Counted from the stretch's first letter, positions 27,670 to 37,983 are shown. The stretch: DNA of 64,000 nucleotides from Flavivirga aquatica (GCF_001747085.1 NZ_MDJD01000014.1:124001-188000), one strand, 5' to 3'. Translations and numbers: made by a program. The notes: generated by a model not told the origin, from the sequence alone.

Positions 27670-27997
27670 GACGACGAAGATACTTTAAAAAACTCCAAAA
27701 TGGTCTCTGCTTTAAATAATTCAAATGTACTTCATGAGCATAAGCCTCTCTTTCAAAAGAAATATTTCTATAAGCTAAATCCCATTTTTTATATTGAAAA
27801 AACCTTATTAGAAACTCTAAACCATAAATCAAATAAAAAGGCAGTACCAACATTTCTAACTGCTGTCTTAAATGAATTCTTTCATGATTTATTAAAATAC
27901 AATTCTTTTTAAAGTATTCACTTTTCAATAAAATAAAAGGAAAAATGGTTATTCCATTATAATCCTTAGGCACTAAATATTTCGAAACAAAAATCAT
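27659..27997 (-). CDS. Small HExxH-containing protein, metallopeptidase-like
   Basis: This 112-residue protein carries the zinc-peptidase signature HERIH in ILINHERIHLRQQLEM near residue 38. A hydrophobic helix follows (LVLPFYLIYGLEFLIRFF), then a conserved-looking EREAYAHEVHLNYL that could supply the third ligand. It resembles a minimal M48/M56-type core, which is usually membrane-bound and much larger. Its 3' end overlaps the PLP enzyme gene by 11 bp, so they are probably co-transcribed. Activity is unproven. Confidence 0.65.
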   Translation of the reverse strand: MIFVSKYLVPKDYNGITIFPFILLKSEYFKKNCILINHERIHLRQQLEMLVLPFYLIYGLEFLIRFFQYKKWDLAYRNISFEREAYAHEVHLNYLKQRPFWSFLKYLRRHGI

Positions 27998-28093
27998 GTT
28001 TTATAACATATAAAAATCAATCCAATATTACTTTTCTTGGGTTTATAGAAATTTTGAGAATAAACATCAAAAAATTATTCTTCCAATTTACAT

Positions 28094-28101
28094 TATATTT
28101 G
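28094..28101 (+). promoter_or_regulatory. -7 promoter box for the DUF5522 gene
   Basis: TATATTTG matches TAnnTTTG and ends only 4 bases before the ATG at 28106. Transcription would start at or near the start codon, so the mRNA could be leaderless. No clear TTG element is seen. Confidence 0.4.
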
Positions 28102-28105
28102 TGAT

Positions 28106-28270
28106 ATGAAGAAGATTATTCCTGTTGAAGAAGGTGATTATTACCTAACGCCAGAAGGATACCGATGTTTTACAGAACAATACCATTTAAAACGTGGATA
28201 TTGTTGTGAAAGTGGATGTAGACATTGCCCCTACGGTTATAATAAAAAAACAAACACAAGAAACCAATAG
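28106..28270 (+). CDS. DUF5522-type small Cys-rich protein
   Basis: This small gene encodes 54 residues, starting MKKIIPVEEGDYYLTPEGYR. The C-terminal half holds the family motif GYCCESGCRHCPYGYNKK, whose four cysteines are spaced like a metal-binding knuckle. Proteins of this kind are widespread in Bacteroidota and often found as stand-alone short genes; no function is known. The reading frame is intact from ATG to TAG, and the Cys motif makes a chance frame unlikely. Confidence 0.85.
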   Translation: MKKIIPVEEGDYYLTPEGYRCFTEQYHLKRGYCCESGCRHCPYGYNKKTNTRNQ

Positions 28271-28411
28271 AGCAAAAGCTTTATACTTGGTACGATTGTT
28301 GATACTAGATATTTTAAAGAAAAACTTATATAATCTCTTAGTATTAAATGCTTTGATTGACAACCTCTATTAAGTTTCAATCAAAACTTTTTAACCAATA
28401 AAAAAAGCATT

Positions 28412-28969
28412 ATGAAAAATTTATTAAAAACATTACCGCTTTTAGCATTATTAATAGTGGTAACTTCTTGCTCTTCTGTTCGCGTTGCTGCAGATTATGA
28501 TAAAAATGCAACATTTACCGAATATAAAACCTTTGCCTTTTTTAAAACAGGCATTGATAAAGCTGAAATTAGCGATTTAGACAAACGTAGAATCCTTCGT
28601 GCTATTGAAACAGAACTACTAGCGAAAGGCTTTACAAAATCTGAAAAACCAGATTTATTAATTAGCCTTTTCACTAAATCTCAACAACGTGTAGATGTCT
28701 ATAACAACTCATGGGGTTATGGCACCTGGGGTTGGGGTGGCTGGGGTGGCTTTGGTCCTGGTTGGGGCTGGGGTTGGAACCAACCTAGTGTATCTACTAG
28801 TACACAAGGCACTTTATATATAGATCTTATTGATGCCAATAAAAAAGAACTTGTATGGCAAGGTATGGGAACTGGCTACTTAAGCCGTAGTATGGAGAAA
28901 AAAGAAGAACGTATCAAAGAATTTGTTTCTAAAATTATAGAAAAATACCCTCCTGGAACTCAACAATAA
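28412..28969 (+). CDS. DUF4136 lipoprotein
   Basis: This 185-residue outer-membrane-type lipoprotein has the signal LLALLIVVTSCSS (Cys near residue 20) and a DUF4136 domain (VAADYDKNATFTEYKTFAFF, then the RRILRAIETELLAKGFTKSE helix and PDLLISLFTKSQ strand). A Gly/Trp-rich insert sits at about 105-125 (WGYGTWGWGGWGGF). Function is unknown for the family. Its terminator hairpin is split by an IS element directly downstream. Confidence 0.9.
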   Translation: MKNLLKTLPLLALLIVVTSCSSVRVAADYDKNATFTEYKTFAFFKTGIDKAEISDLDKRRILRAIETELLAKGFTKSEKPDLLISLFTKSQQRVDVYNNSWGYGTWGWGGWGGFGPGWGWGWNQPSVSTSTQGTLYIDLIDANKKELVWQGMGTGYLSRSMEKKEERIKEFVSKIIEKYPPGTQQ

Positions 28970-28989
28970 AAAAAAAGCAACTTGAAAAG

Positions 28990-30721
28990 AGGAGTCTACT
29001 GAAAAAGTAAGTCTCTTTTCAAAAAGAGAGTTTCATATAAGAGATTTCACGAGCTAATTTTGTGAAATCTCTTTTTGGTTTATAGGTTCTCAAAGTTGTT
29101 TGGACTCTCTTAAAAAGGCTTATTTTAGTTTAAATGGTATTATAATCAAAACGGTATTGTTTTGTCTCATTTTGGACTAGTTTAAATTTAAAATTCTTTT
29201 CAAATTCACAGTAAATATGGTTAAAGCACTTTGCATTTGCATATTTACTATACCATAAGCTATAGCTCTTCCATAACCATGAACGTTTTTTAATTCTCCG
29301 TTTTTGGCTTCGATTTTATAACGCTGTTTGTATTTCTCTTTAAAACAATCAGAAGTTTCAAACTCCATCTGTTCTTTGTGGATGTCTGACTTTAAAGTAA
29401 TGGAGTAAGATTTTGATTTAGCCCCTTCTTTATAACAGCCTTCCCTTAAAGGACAGGTCTTACATTTTTCAACATCAAAGTAATAGGTAATAACTTGATT
29501 TGTGGCGACATTCTTTTTGCCTTGTTTCGCTTTTCTTATAGCTAAATGACCTGCTGGACAAACAAACATATCTGCATCTTTATTATAATCAAATTAGTCT
29601 TCTTCTTTCCTAAACCCTTGGCTGATAGCTGGATCTAATCTAGCTACAATCTTTATATCTTTTTCTTGGGCTAATTCTAAATTCTTTTTGCCAGAATAAG
29701 CGGCATCTCCTATAACAGTATCCACATCAATCCCATGTTGTTCACTTTGTGTTATTAATTCTGGTAAAATTGGATCATCTCCTTTTTCTCCTGAAGTAAC
29801 AACTGCTCCTGTGATAATTCTCTCTTCAGTCATTGCCAAATGAGTTTTGTAACCAAAAAACGGGCTGTCCTGTGATTTGTGGCCAATCTTTGCATCCTTA
29901 TCTTTTGAAACCTTTTGAAACAACATCTTGAGCCGCGTGTTCAATATCATCAACAGATTCTTTAAGTAAGTTCAATTTTTATTTTATTGCTGGAATTTTG
30001 CTAAGTGTAGGAGTGCCATCTAATAAGGTTCCTAATTCCTTGCAGTAAGTTAGTTCTTTTTCTAAATCATTGCCCTGATTCTTGACCGGCATCTTACAGG
30101 TCCAATCTTCTTGGTAAGCATAAACTGATTTGCGAAGTTGTTTTGAACGTTCCCGTAAAACGTCTATAGCTAAAATGGGGTTCGATTTTGATAAACTATG
30201 GGTAGCATCTACAATAATTGATCTGGATTTTATGATGCCTTGTTCAACAGCAATGCTAACTGTTCTATTGATAAGCATATCCAGCAAATTGGTGTCCTTT
30301 AAACGTTGCCTACGAAACTTTGTTAAAGTACTTGGGGCAATAACATCTTCTTCTGGTAACATTTCTAAAAAGTATTTGAAGGACATGTCATAGCGTGAAC
30401 GCTCCACTACATCTACATCTGAAATGGTATAAATTACTTTTAGCAGAAGATATTTGAATAGTCTTATGGGACTTTCTGCTTTTCTGCCTAGAGTTTGTGA
30501 ATACTTAGATGCTAGTTCGTCATAGATGAAATTAAAATCTATTAAATCATTGATACGCCTTAACAAATTAGTGTTAGGAACAATTAAATCATATAAAGAA
30601 CTGTACTTGCTTAACCGAAGAGATTCCTGTTGAACTATCATGAATACAAAATACAAAAAACGGCAAGTATCTAAAATACTTACCGCTTTTATTTAAGTTC
30701 GTGACTTTTTCAGTAGCCTCG
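28990..30721 (-). mobile_element. IS1182-like insertion sequence, defective, in a terminator hairpin
   Basis: The ends read GAGTCTACTGAAAAAGT on the left and, inverted, GAGGCTACTGAAAAAGT on the right, about 1.73 kb apart. TGAAAAG flanks both ends (28983-28989 and 30722-30728) as a likely 7-bp target duplication. Outside that, AAAAAAGCAACT on the left pairs with AGTTGCTTTTTT on the right. Before insertion this would have been the terminator stem of the DUF4136 gene, with TGAAAAG as its loop. The transposase is broken (see the pseudogene inside). Confidence 0.85.
29177..30641 (-). pseudogene. IS1182-family transposase, broken
   Basis: The minus-strand frame starts at MIVQQESLRLSKYSSLYDLI and shows the DUF772 N-terminal domain, the DDE Asp in SIIVDATHSLSK, then HKSQDSPFFGYKTHLAMT with the second Asp region (VIGDAAYSG), and a C-terminal Cys cluster (CKTCPLREGCYKEG). 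It has an in-frame stop after SKIPAIK near 29980, a frameshift between about 29890 and 29960, and a further stop near 29592. The element cannot move by itself but might be moved by an intact relative. Confidence 0.88.
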
Positions 30722-30897
30722 TGAAAAGAGTTGCTTTTTTTTATCGCTAACTCTCGCTACTAAATCTAAGTAATCATAAGTATACACCAAGACATACCCC
30801 CTTAGCACAATATACTTTAACAAAAAATTTACATTCAATACAAAATAATATTTGTAGCTTCACTTTCTAATTTTAAATAAACTAACACTCCACAAAA

Positions 30898-33588
30898 ATG
30901 AAACTACAAAAGAGTCTACTCTTAACTAGCCTTTTCCTATGCCTTATTTTTTCAGTATCTGCACAAAAAGCAGAACATTTAAAAGGTGAAATTTTAGTTA
31001 AAATGAAGCCCAACATAAATGCTAGAACATGGGCAAAAAATAAACAACAATTTAGAGGAAAAAAAACAAGACTAAGATTTCGTGAAACGGTATCTAAGCC
31101 TATGAATATTTACTGCTATACTTTTGATGCAGATAATATAGATGAAAACACTATGTTAGGCTCTATACAAAGTGACCCCATGGTAGAAGTTGCACAATTT
31201 AACCATCGTGTCAAACTTCGTTCTACCGTTCCTAACGATACACAATTTACAAATCAATGGCAATATATTAATAATGGTCAAAATGGAGGTACTATTGGTG
31301 CAGATATAGATGCAGATTTAGCATGGGATGTCACCACTGGAGGTTCTACTATAGATGGCGATGAAATTGTAGTTTGTATTATAGATGGTGGTTTTCAAAT
31401 TACGCATCCAGATTTAGCTCCAAACATTTGGTATAATACCGCAGAAATACCTAACAATGGTATTGATGATGACAATAATGGTTTTATTGATGATTATAAA
31501 GGATGGAATACAGAAACTAATGATGATGATGTTGAAAATGGAGAAGATCCTGAACATGGTACAGCTGTAGCTGGTATTGTAGGTGCTAAAGGAAATAATG
31601 GTATTGGTGTAACTGGTGTTAACTGGGATATTAAACTCATGCTAGTTTCTGGAGGTACAGGTGTAGAAAGTGAAGTATTAAGAGCGTATTCTTATGCTTT
31701 GGCTGCTCGAAAAAAGTATAATGAAACCAATGGAGCAGAAGGCGCTTTTGTTGTTGCAACAAGTGCCTCTTGGGGTGTCGATTTTGGTCAAGCTACTAGT
31801 GCACCTTTATGGTGTGAATTATATGACACTCTGGGAAGGCAAGGTATTTTAAATGCAGGTGCAACTGTAAATGATGATCTGAATGTTGATATAGTAGGAG
31901 ATCTACCTACCAATTGTCCTAGCGATTACCTTATAGGTGTAACAAACATAAAACGTAATGACGAAAAAAACGAATATGCTGGTTATGGTACAACAAGTAT
32001 CGATATAGGTGCTTTTGGAGAAGACACATGGACAACTGCAATGCCAACAAATGAATTCCCCAATAGTTATGCTGCTTTTGGAGGCACATCGGCAGCTACA
32101 CCTCATGTAGCAGGTACGATTGCATTACTTTATTCTGCACCATGTTCTAATTTTATAAATTTAGCAAAATCCAACCCTGCTATTGCTGCTTTAGAAGTAA
32201 AAAAATATATTCTTAATGGAGGGGATGATAATGCCTCTCTAAATGGTATTACTCTTACAGGCAAACGACTAAACGTAAACAACAGTTTACAATTATTAGT
32301 AAATCAATGTGATGAATGCGTAGCACCTGCTTATTTAGGTTCTCAAAATGTAATAGACACAGAAGCTGATCTTACTTGGGAATTATTAAACACGCCAACC
32401 AGTACAACACTTCGTTGGAGACAAATAGGTACAACGGACTGGATAGAAGTTAACAACCCTACCAATCCATTAAAAATATTTGGTTTAATAGCATGTACAG
32501 ATTATGAATTTCAAACGAGAAATACTTGCAACTCTGAAACCTCGGAATACTCAGAAAGTTACATTTTCAAGACCGATGGTTGCTGTCTAAATCCTGACAA
32601 TTTAATACCAGATGTAATAACCGAAAATAACATGTCTATATCTTGGAATAGCATATTAGCCGCTCAAAGCTATAACATTAGATTAAGAGAAAATGGAACT
32701 TCTATATGGACAACTAATAACACTTCAAATACTACAACAAATTTTTCAAACTTAATAGCTTGTACAGATTATGAAATACAGATTCAAACTATTTGCTTAG
32801 GAGAAACCATAGCTTTTAGTCCTAGTCAAATAATAAGAACAAAAGGTTGTGGTGCTTGTACAGATTTAACATATTGTCCGCCTCCTTTTCTTAATTCTGA
32901 TGAAGAATGGATAAAATCTGTTACTTTTAACACAATCAATAATGCGTCAACAAAAGAACGTGGTTACGCCGACTATACAGGTAGTATAAGTACAGATGTC
33001 ATACTTAATCAATCCTATGATATAACAGTCATTCCTGATTTTTCGGTTGCACCGTTCGAAGACTATTTAAAAGTATGGATTGATTATAACGCTGACGGTG
33101 ATTTTGATGATTCTGGCGAAGAAATATTTAATGAAACTGAGTTTGACGAAACATCTAGTCGCTCTATAACAATTCCACCCACAGCCACTCTAGGGTTAAC
33201 TAGAATGCGTGTTATGATGAGTTTTAATGAAATTACTGATGCTTGCTCTCCTACCGACAATAAATTTGGAGAAATTGAAGATTATTGTGTTAACATTATA
33301 GACCCGACTGCATCTGTAAGTGATTATTATACTTTGTTTTCAGATTTAAATATTTCACCTAATCCATTTAGTGACAAAATTGTTATAGAATTTTCTACAA
33401 GAGAATCTATAGAAGTTAATAACATAGAACTGGTAAATTTAACTGGACAAGTTTTACAATCTAAATCATTAAATAGCCTTTCTAACCAAAATGTTGAATT
33501 AAAAGTAGACAACCTATCAAATGGAATATACTTCTTAATAATCAAAACAACACAAGGAACTATTTCTCGTAAAATGGTAAAACAATAA
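30898..33588 (+). CDS. Secreted S8 (subtilase) peptidase with Fn3, GEVED and T9SS sorting domains
   Basis: This 896-residue secreted protease has a signal peptide (LFLCLIFSVSAQ) and a propeptide-like N-terminal region. The catalytic triad is Asp163 (VCIIDGGFQITHPDL), His220 (DPEHGTAVAGIVG) and Ser398 (GGTSAATPHVAG). Two fibronectin-III-like repeats span about 475-560 and 565-655, and each contains an ACTDYE motif. A GEVED domain follows at about 715-805 (LKVWIDYNADGDFDDSGEE). The last 75 residues are a type A T9SS sorting signal (ISPNPFSDKIVIEFS to KMVKQ). It should be exported through the type IX system and cut or anchored at the surface, as a scavenging protease. Confidence 0.93.
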   Translation: MKLQKSLLLTSLFLCLIFSVSAQKAEHLKGEILVKMKPNINARTWAKNKQQFRGKKTRLRFRETVSKPMNIYCYTFDADNIDENTMLGSIQSDPMVEVAQFNHRVKLRSTVPNDTQFTNQWQYINNGQNGGTIGADIDADLAWDVTTGGSTIDGDEIVVCIIDGGFQITHPDLAPNIWYNTAEIPNNGIDDDNNGFIDDYKGWNTETNDDDVENGEDPEHGTAVAGIVGAKGNNGIGVTGVNWDIKLMLVSGGTGVESEVLRAYSYALAARKKYNETNGAEGAFVVATSASWGVDFGQATSAPLWCELYDTLGRQGILNAGATVNDDLNVDIVGDLPTNCPSDYLIGVTNIKRNDEKNEYAGYGTTSIDIGAFGEDTWTTAMPTNEFPNSYAAFGGTSAATPHVAGTIALLYSAPCSNFINLAKSNPAIAALEVKKYILNGGDDNASLNGITLTGKRLNVNNSLQLLVNQCDECVAPAYLGSQNVIDTEADLTWELLNTPTSTTLRWRQIGTTDWIEVNNPTNPLKIFGLIACTDYEFQTRNTCNSETSEYSESYIFKTDGCCLNPDNLIPDVITENNMSISWNSILAAQSYNIRLRENGTSIWTTNNTSNTTTNFSNLIACTDYEIQIQTICLGETIAFSPSQIIRTKGCGACTDLTYCPPPFLNSDEEWIKSVTFNTINNASTKERGYADYTGSISTDVILNQSYDITVIPDFSVAPFEDYLKVWIDYNADGDFDDSGEEIFNETEFDETSSRSITIPPTATLGLTRMRVMMSFNEITDACSPTDNKFGEIEDYCVNIIDPTASVSDYYTLFSDLNISPNPFSDKIVIEFSTRESIEVNNIELVNLTGQVLQSKSLNSLSNQNVELKVDNLSNGIYFLIIKTTQGTISRKMVKQ

Positions 33589-33638
33589 ACTCTCAATATT
33601 CACAAAATAAATTAAATAAAAAAGCCCTTTATAAGTCA

Positions 33639-34726
33639 ATCATGGTCGGAAGAAATTCCGGCCATTTTTTATAAGTCTCAAAATCATCTAATTCTCCATT
33701 GCATTTGACAACAATCATGGCAATAACCAAATTTTTAAGTTCCATTTTAAATCTTCTTTTGGCAGTTTTATAGCCTCTTGTTAGCTTTTTTTTTGTAGAT
33801 TAAGATAGTTACACCAATTAAAGTCATACATAAGGTAACCTCTATTCCATTTTTATTTAACGATACAAGATGACTTACATTTAGTTCTTGTTTAATAAAA
33901 CGAAAGAATACCTCAATATACCATCTTTTTCTATAGGCTTGAGCAATCTCTTTTGTTGGCAAATCAAAATCATTGGTAATAAACCAGAATTCTTTTGATT
34001 GATGATGTATAATTCATTATAGCTTCGTGTAAAACCATATCTTCACTAGAGTACTTTGCATTGGTAAATACTTCAGACTAACAAAGCAACAAACCATCAA
34101 AAGTCATACTATATTTAACGGACTTCTTTCCGTTTTTTATGATCAATGCCATTTAGTAATTTAGCAAAAGCTTAACTGAGCATAGAACTATCTACATGAA
34201 TTAAATGACGTTTTTCCTTGTTCTTGCTAGAATAGGCTTGATTAAATTGTTGGTATACAAACTGGTATATTTAACGAAAGTAATTGGAATCGATTTTCGA
34301 TAACCTTTCAGAAATAGAACGTCGTCTTATTATGGTTTCAAATTTATCTAAATCAAAAAGTGTTTTAAACAGAAAATTATTATAAGTATCTTCTAAAGTA
34401 CGTTGGCTTAGTTTTTTCATTCTCTAAAATACCATAAAGCAATAAATAGAATATCTTTTTTCCGTGAAGAACCTTTGTGTCATAATCGACTTTAGTGGTT
34501 AATGATAATTCAGATAAAAGCGCTTCTGGAACACCACCAAAAAATTGATTTACTGTAATTTTATGATCTTTTAAATACTAACATAATTATTTGATTATCA
34601 ATCAATAACACGCAGTAATTAAACAACAAAAACAATACAGATAACTAATAATCAACCGATTAAACCACTACAATAAATACTTTATAAAACAAAAAAGTCG
34701 GAAGAAAAAATCTTCCGACCATGACT
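33639..34726 (-). mobile_element. Decayed IS4-like insertion sequence
   Basis: The ends share TCATGGTCGGAAGA as inverted repeats about 1.09 kb apart. TTTATAAGTCA (33628-33638) and CTTTTAAGTCA (34729-34739) look like an eroded 11-bp target duplication. The largest coding remnant, 33768-33962 on the minus strand, reads AYRKRWYIEVFFRFIKQELN, the IS4 C-terminal YREL-like motif. The rest of the transposase on that strand is full of stops and frameshifts. The element fills the gap between the protease and the bestrophin gene. An extra hairpin (GTCGGAAGA arms) sits just inside the right end. Confidence 0.8.
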
Positions 34727-34771
34727 GACTTTTAAGTCACTTTTTTATTTAAGATATTTAACTATAAAATA

Positions 34772-35875
34772 TTACATTACAATATCGTTCTTCCAAACAT
34801 AAGGTTCAGGAATATTGGTATCATCAATAAGTTGTCTAATATCTATTTCTATACCTCTACTCATATCTGTAATAGGCACATCATTTGTCCCACCTTCAAA
34901 AGGATTCTCTGTATTTTCACCAATAGCTTCCATAGTATGAAACACCCAAGATATTAATGCGCTAAATGGCACAGAGAACCATACAAAATGCTTAGCTATA
35001 AACTCTTGCATTTGGTGTGCTAAACTAAAATGCTCTGCATGAGTATCTAAATCCATAAGAATATGATCTCCTATAACCTCAAATCCTTCCATAATTCCAA
35101 AAGGAATAAGCAAAATAAAAATCCAAACAAACATATAATTAAGCGTAGCAAATTGCCTTGGATAAGGAAAATTTTTAATACGCTCACTTTTACCTTGAAG
35201 CGTATAAAACTCTACTAGCATATTTGCCATTTCCATATGTCTAAAATCTTCAATCAATCCATCTCCCATTAGCTCTTTTAACCTTCTAGATTGGATACCA
35301 ATAATTTGAGACGCTTGATTCCCCTTAGCAAAAACTTCTTTGAATTCTGTTTCAGAAATATAAGGTCTAATTTCATTTTCAACTGAAATTTCATCTTCAC
35401 AAACTCTAAACTGAGAAGCCCTAAACTCTTTATTAGATTTCTTTGCCTTTAAGTGCATTTCCCACGGTTTTTCTTTACGCAATTGATAACGTAATGCCGT
35501 TAACCATGCTACATGCCTATGCACCAATTCTCGTTTTATGGCTTGTATTTCTTCATCTGTTCTAATTTCTTTTGCATGATCATTAGTTATAAAATCTTTA
35601 ACCATAATGGTCCAAGATCTTGAAGCATTAACAATACCTCCCCAAATTTTTCTAGCCTCCCATAACCTATCATAAGACGCATTATTTTTAAAACTCACAA
35701 CAAAAGCAACAGCAGTACCTAACACTCCTAAAGGTAACCAAGGTACATGTAACCACTTCAATCCTAAAACATCAAATAATATAACAGGAATTAAAGATAT
35801 AATTATAAATAAAAAAATATGCCTTCGGGTCCATTTTAAAACACCTTTAATTGGAAAAATTCGTCTTGTATACAT
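34772..35875 (-). CDS. Bestrophin-like membrane channel protein
   Basis: This 367-residue protein of the bestrophin family has an N-terminal pair of membrane helices (FLFIIISLIPVILFDVLG, then LGVLGTAVAFVVSFKNN) and the family signature NNASYDRLWEARKIWGG. A long helical cytoplasmic part and two further membrane segments near 240-310 follow. Eukaryotic and some bacterial bestrophins are pentameric anion or cation channels, so ion conduction is likely but the ion is unknown. The gene is single, with its 3' end facing the IS4-like remnant. Confidence 0.88.
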   Translation of the reverse strand: MYTRRIFPIKGVLKWTRRHIFLFIIISLIPVILFDVLGLKWLHVPWLPLGVLGTAVAFVVSFKNNASYDRLWEARKIWGGIVNASRSWTIMVKDFITNDHAKEIRTDEEIQAIKRELVHRHVAWLTALRYQLRKEKPWEMHLKAKKSNKEFRASQFRVCEDEISVENEIRPYISETEFKEVFAKGNQASQIIGIQSRRLKELMGDGLIEDFRHMEMANMLVEFYTLQGKSERIKNFPYPRQFATLNYMFVWIFILLIPFGIMEGFEVIGDHILMDLDTHAEHFSLAHQMQEFIAKHFVWFSVPFSALISWVFHTMEAIGENTENPFEGGTNDVPITDMSRGIEIDIRQLIDDTNIPEPYVWKNDIVM

Positions 35876-36038
35876 GTATTTTAATTAAAATTATACAGAT
35901 ATAAATATATAGAATTATTTGTCTAATTTTTAAACACAAATCACATAACAAGCATATTATTTAATTAAACCACAAAAAATAATCGATTTTATGAATAATT
36001 CGTATTTTTACTTAGATTAATTTTATGAAAATACATCC

Positions 36039-37799
36039 ATGTCTAATACTATTGAATCTAACGATATTTTAAAACGTTTGCCCGAGCATTTAAAGCAATT
36101 TATAAAACCTCAAAATTATGAGGACTATTCTGCTATTGATCAAGCAGTATGGCGTTACGTGATGCGAAAAAATGTAGATTTTTTAAGTACGGTTGCTCAT
36201 AAATCTTATTTAGAAGGTCTAAAACAAACAGGAATCTCTATAGATAATATTCCTAATATGTATGGAATGAACCGAATTTTAAAGGGTATTGGTTGGGCAG
36301 CAGTTGCAGTAGATGGTTTTATACCTCCTAATGCTTTTATGGAGTTTCAAGCCTATAACATACTCGTTATAGCTAGTGATATTAGACAATTAGAACATAT
36401 AGAATATACACCAGCTCCAGATATTATTCATGAAGGAGCAGGACACGCTCCTATAATTGCAAACCCCGAATATGCAGAATATTTAAGACGCTTTGGAGAA
36501 ATTGGTTGCAAAGCCATTTCATCTGCAAAAGATTATGAGCTATACGAAGCTATTAGGCACTTATCTATTATTAAGGAAGCTCCAAACTCTAATGAACAAA
36601 ATATTGCTTCTGCGGAAAAAAAAGTAGAAGACTTACAACAAAATATAGGAGAGCCTAGTGAAATGGCACTTATTAGAAATTTACATTGGTGGACGGTTGA
36701 ATATGGCTTGATTGGCTCCATAGAAAACCCAAAAATATACGGCGCTGGTTTATTATCCTCCATAGGTGAAAGTGCTTGGTGTATGACTAATGAAGTTAAA
36801 AAACAACCTTATAACATAAAAGCAACCTACAAAAACTTTGATATTACTAAACCACAACCCCAACTATTTGTCACTCCAGATTTCGCGCATTTAAGCTTAA
36901 TTTTAGAAGAATTTGCTAATACTATGGCTGTTCGCACAGGTGGAATTTCTGGAATCAATAAATTAATACAATCTAATGCATTAGGCTCCATAGAGTTAAG
37001 TACAGGTATACAAATTTCTGGAATATTTACGCATGTCATTGAAGCCAATGGAAAGCCTATTTATATACAAACCAAAGGAGAAACAGCTTTAGCTTACAGA
37101 GAAAAAGAATTAGTTGGTCATGGCGTAAATAAACATGTAACTGGTTTTGGCTCTCCTATAGGAAAACTTAAAGGGATTAATCTAGCCATTGAAGATATGA
37201 GTCCACGAGATTTAGCTGCGTATACTATTTATGAAGAACAAACTACAACGCTTGATTTTGAAGGAGGTATTACGGTTTCTGGAGAAATTATTACAGGAAA
37301 ACGGAATCTACAAGGAAAAATAATATTAATCAGTTTTAAAAACTGTACTGTTACTCATAATGATACTATTCTATTTAAACCTGAATGGGGCATATATGAT
37401 ATGGCGGTTGGTAAAAATATTGTTTCTGCTTTTTCTGGACCAGCAGACTTAAATAGTTTTAATTTAATAAATCATAAACCCTCGTCTCAAACTATTCAAA
37501 TAAAAAAAACAAATGAGCAATTAGAACTTGAAATGTTATACCAACAAGTTAGAGATTATAGAACAGACAAAAACAAAACAATTTCCAGAACTAAAGTTTT
37601 AGAACAGCTCATTAAAAATCACCCAAACGATTGGTTATTATCAATAGAACTGTATGAATTAGCGCATTTAGGGAATGAAATCGCACTCTGTAAAAATATT
37701 CTACAACACTTAGAATCTATAAAACAAAACAGACCAGAAGTAAGTAGATTAATTGATGATGGATTAGCAATTATTAGCCAAAAAACTATGGTAAATTAA
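36039..37799 (+). CDS. Aromatic amino acid hydroxylase (phenylalanine 4-monooxygenase-like), long form
   Basis: This 586-residue protein has a biopterin-dependent hydroxylase catalytic domain in its N-terminal part. The iron-binding motif is HEGAGH (His131 and His136), comparable to HDxxGH in phenylalanine hydroxylase. WWTVEYGLIG supplies the distal Glu region, and LLSSIGESAW is also conserved. Typical bacterial enzymes are about 270-300 residues; here an extra C-terminal part of about 250 residues follows, ending in helical, TPR-like sequence (WLLSIELYELAHLGNEIAL). The reaction is likely Phe to Tyr. The role of the extension is unknown. Confidence 0.87.
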   Translation: MSNTIESNDILKRLPEHLKQFIKPQNYEDYSAIDQAVWRYVMRKNVDFLSTVAHKSYLEGLKQTGISIDNIPNMYGMNRILKGIGWAAVAVDGFIPPNAFMEFQAYNILVIASDIRQLEHIEYTPAPDIIHEGAGHAPIIANPEYAEYLRRFGEIGCKAISSAKDYELYEAIRHLSIIKEAPNSNEQNIASAEKKVEDLQQNIGEPSEMALIRNLHWWTVEYGLIGSIENPKIYGAGLLSSIGESAWCMTNEVKKQPYNIKATYKNFDITKPQPQLFVTPDFAHLSLILEEFANTMAVRTGGISGINKLIQSNALGSIELSTGIQISGIFTHVIEANGKPIYIQTKGETALAYREKELVGHGVNKHVTGFGSPIGKLKGINLAIEDMSPRDLAAYTIYEEQTTTLDFEGGITVSGEIITGKRNLQGKIILISFKNCTVTHNDTILFKPEWGIYDMAVGKNIVSAFSGPADLNSFNLINHKPSSQTIQIKKTNEQLELEMLYQQVRDYRTDKNKTISRTKVLEQLIKNHPNDWLLSIELYELAHLGNEIALCKNILQHLESIKQNRPEVSRLIDDGLAIISQKTMVN

Positions 37800-37878
37800 T
37801 TTTTATTTTTGGGATAAATTCACGTCTGTGAATTAAAAATGAGAGCACACTGTAAAACAAATAATACTTGTAAAACTA

Positions 37879-37929
37879 AGCGCAATCGAAGTTTTTATCT
37901 TTTGAATAACAAAGTATTTGGATTGCGCT
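37879..37929. repeat. Inverted repeat between convergent genes
   Basis: AGCGCAATC and GATTGCGCT form a perfect 9-bp stem with a loop of about 33 bases between the hydroxylase and hydratase genes. There is no T-run right after it, so it is a weak terminator candidate. Confidence 0.45.
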
Positions 37930-37983
37930 CAATGTAATGTAGTATTTAAATAAAAAAGTTCCTCTTTGACAGCTTTCATATAA

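Noticed and set aside
28094-28101. Leaderless translation of the DUF5522 gene as a special finding
   Set aside because: The -7 box is close to the ATG, but the motif is short and A+T-rich DNA gives chance matches; without a mapped start this is too weak.
33768-33962. Short frame as a functional transposase
   Set aside because: It is only the C-terminal piece of an IS4-type transposase; the remainder is full of stops.
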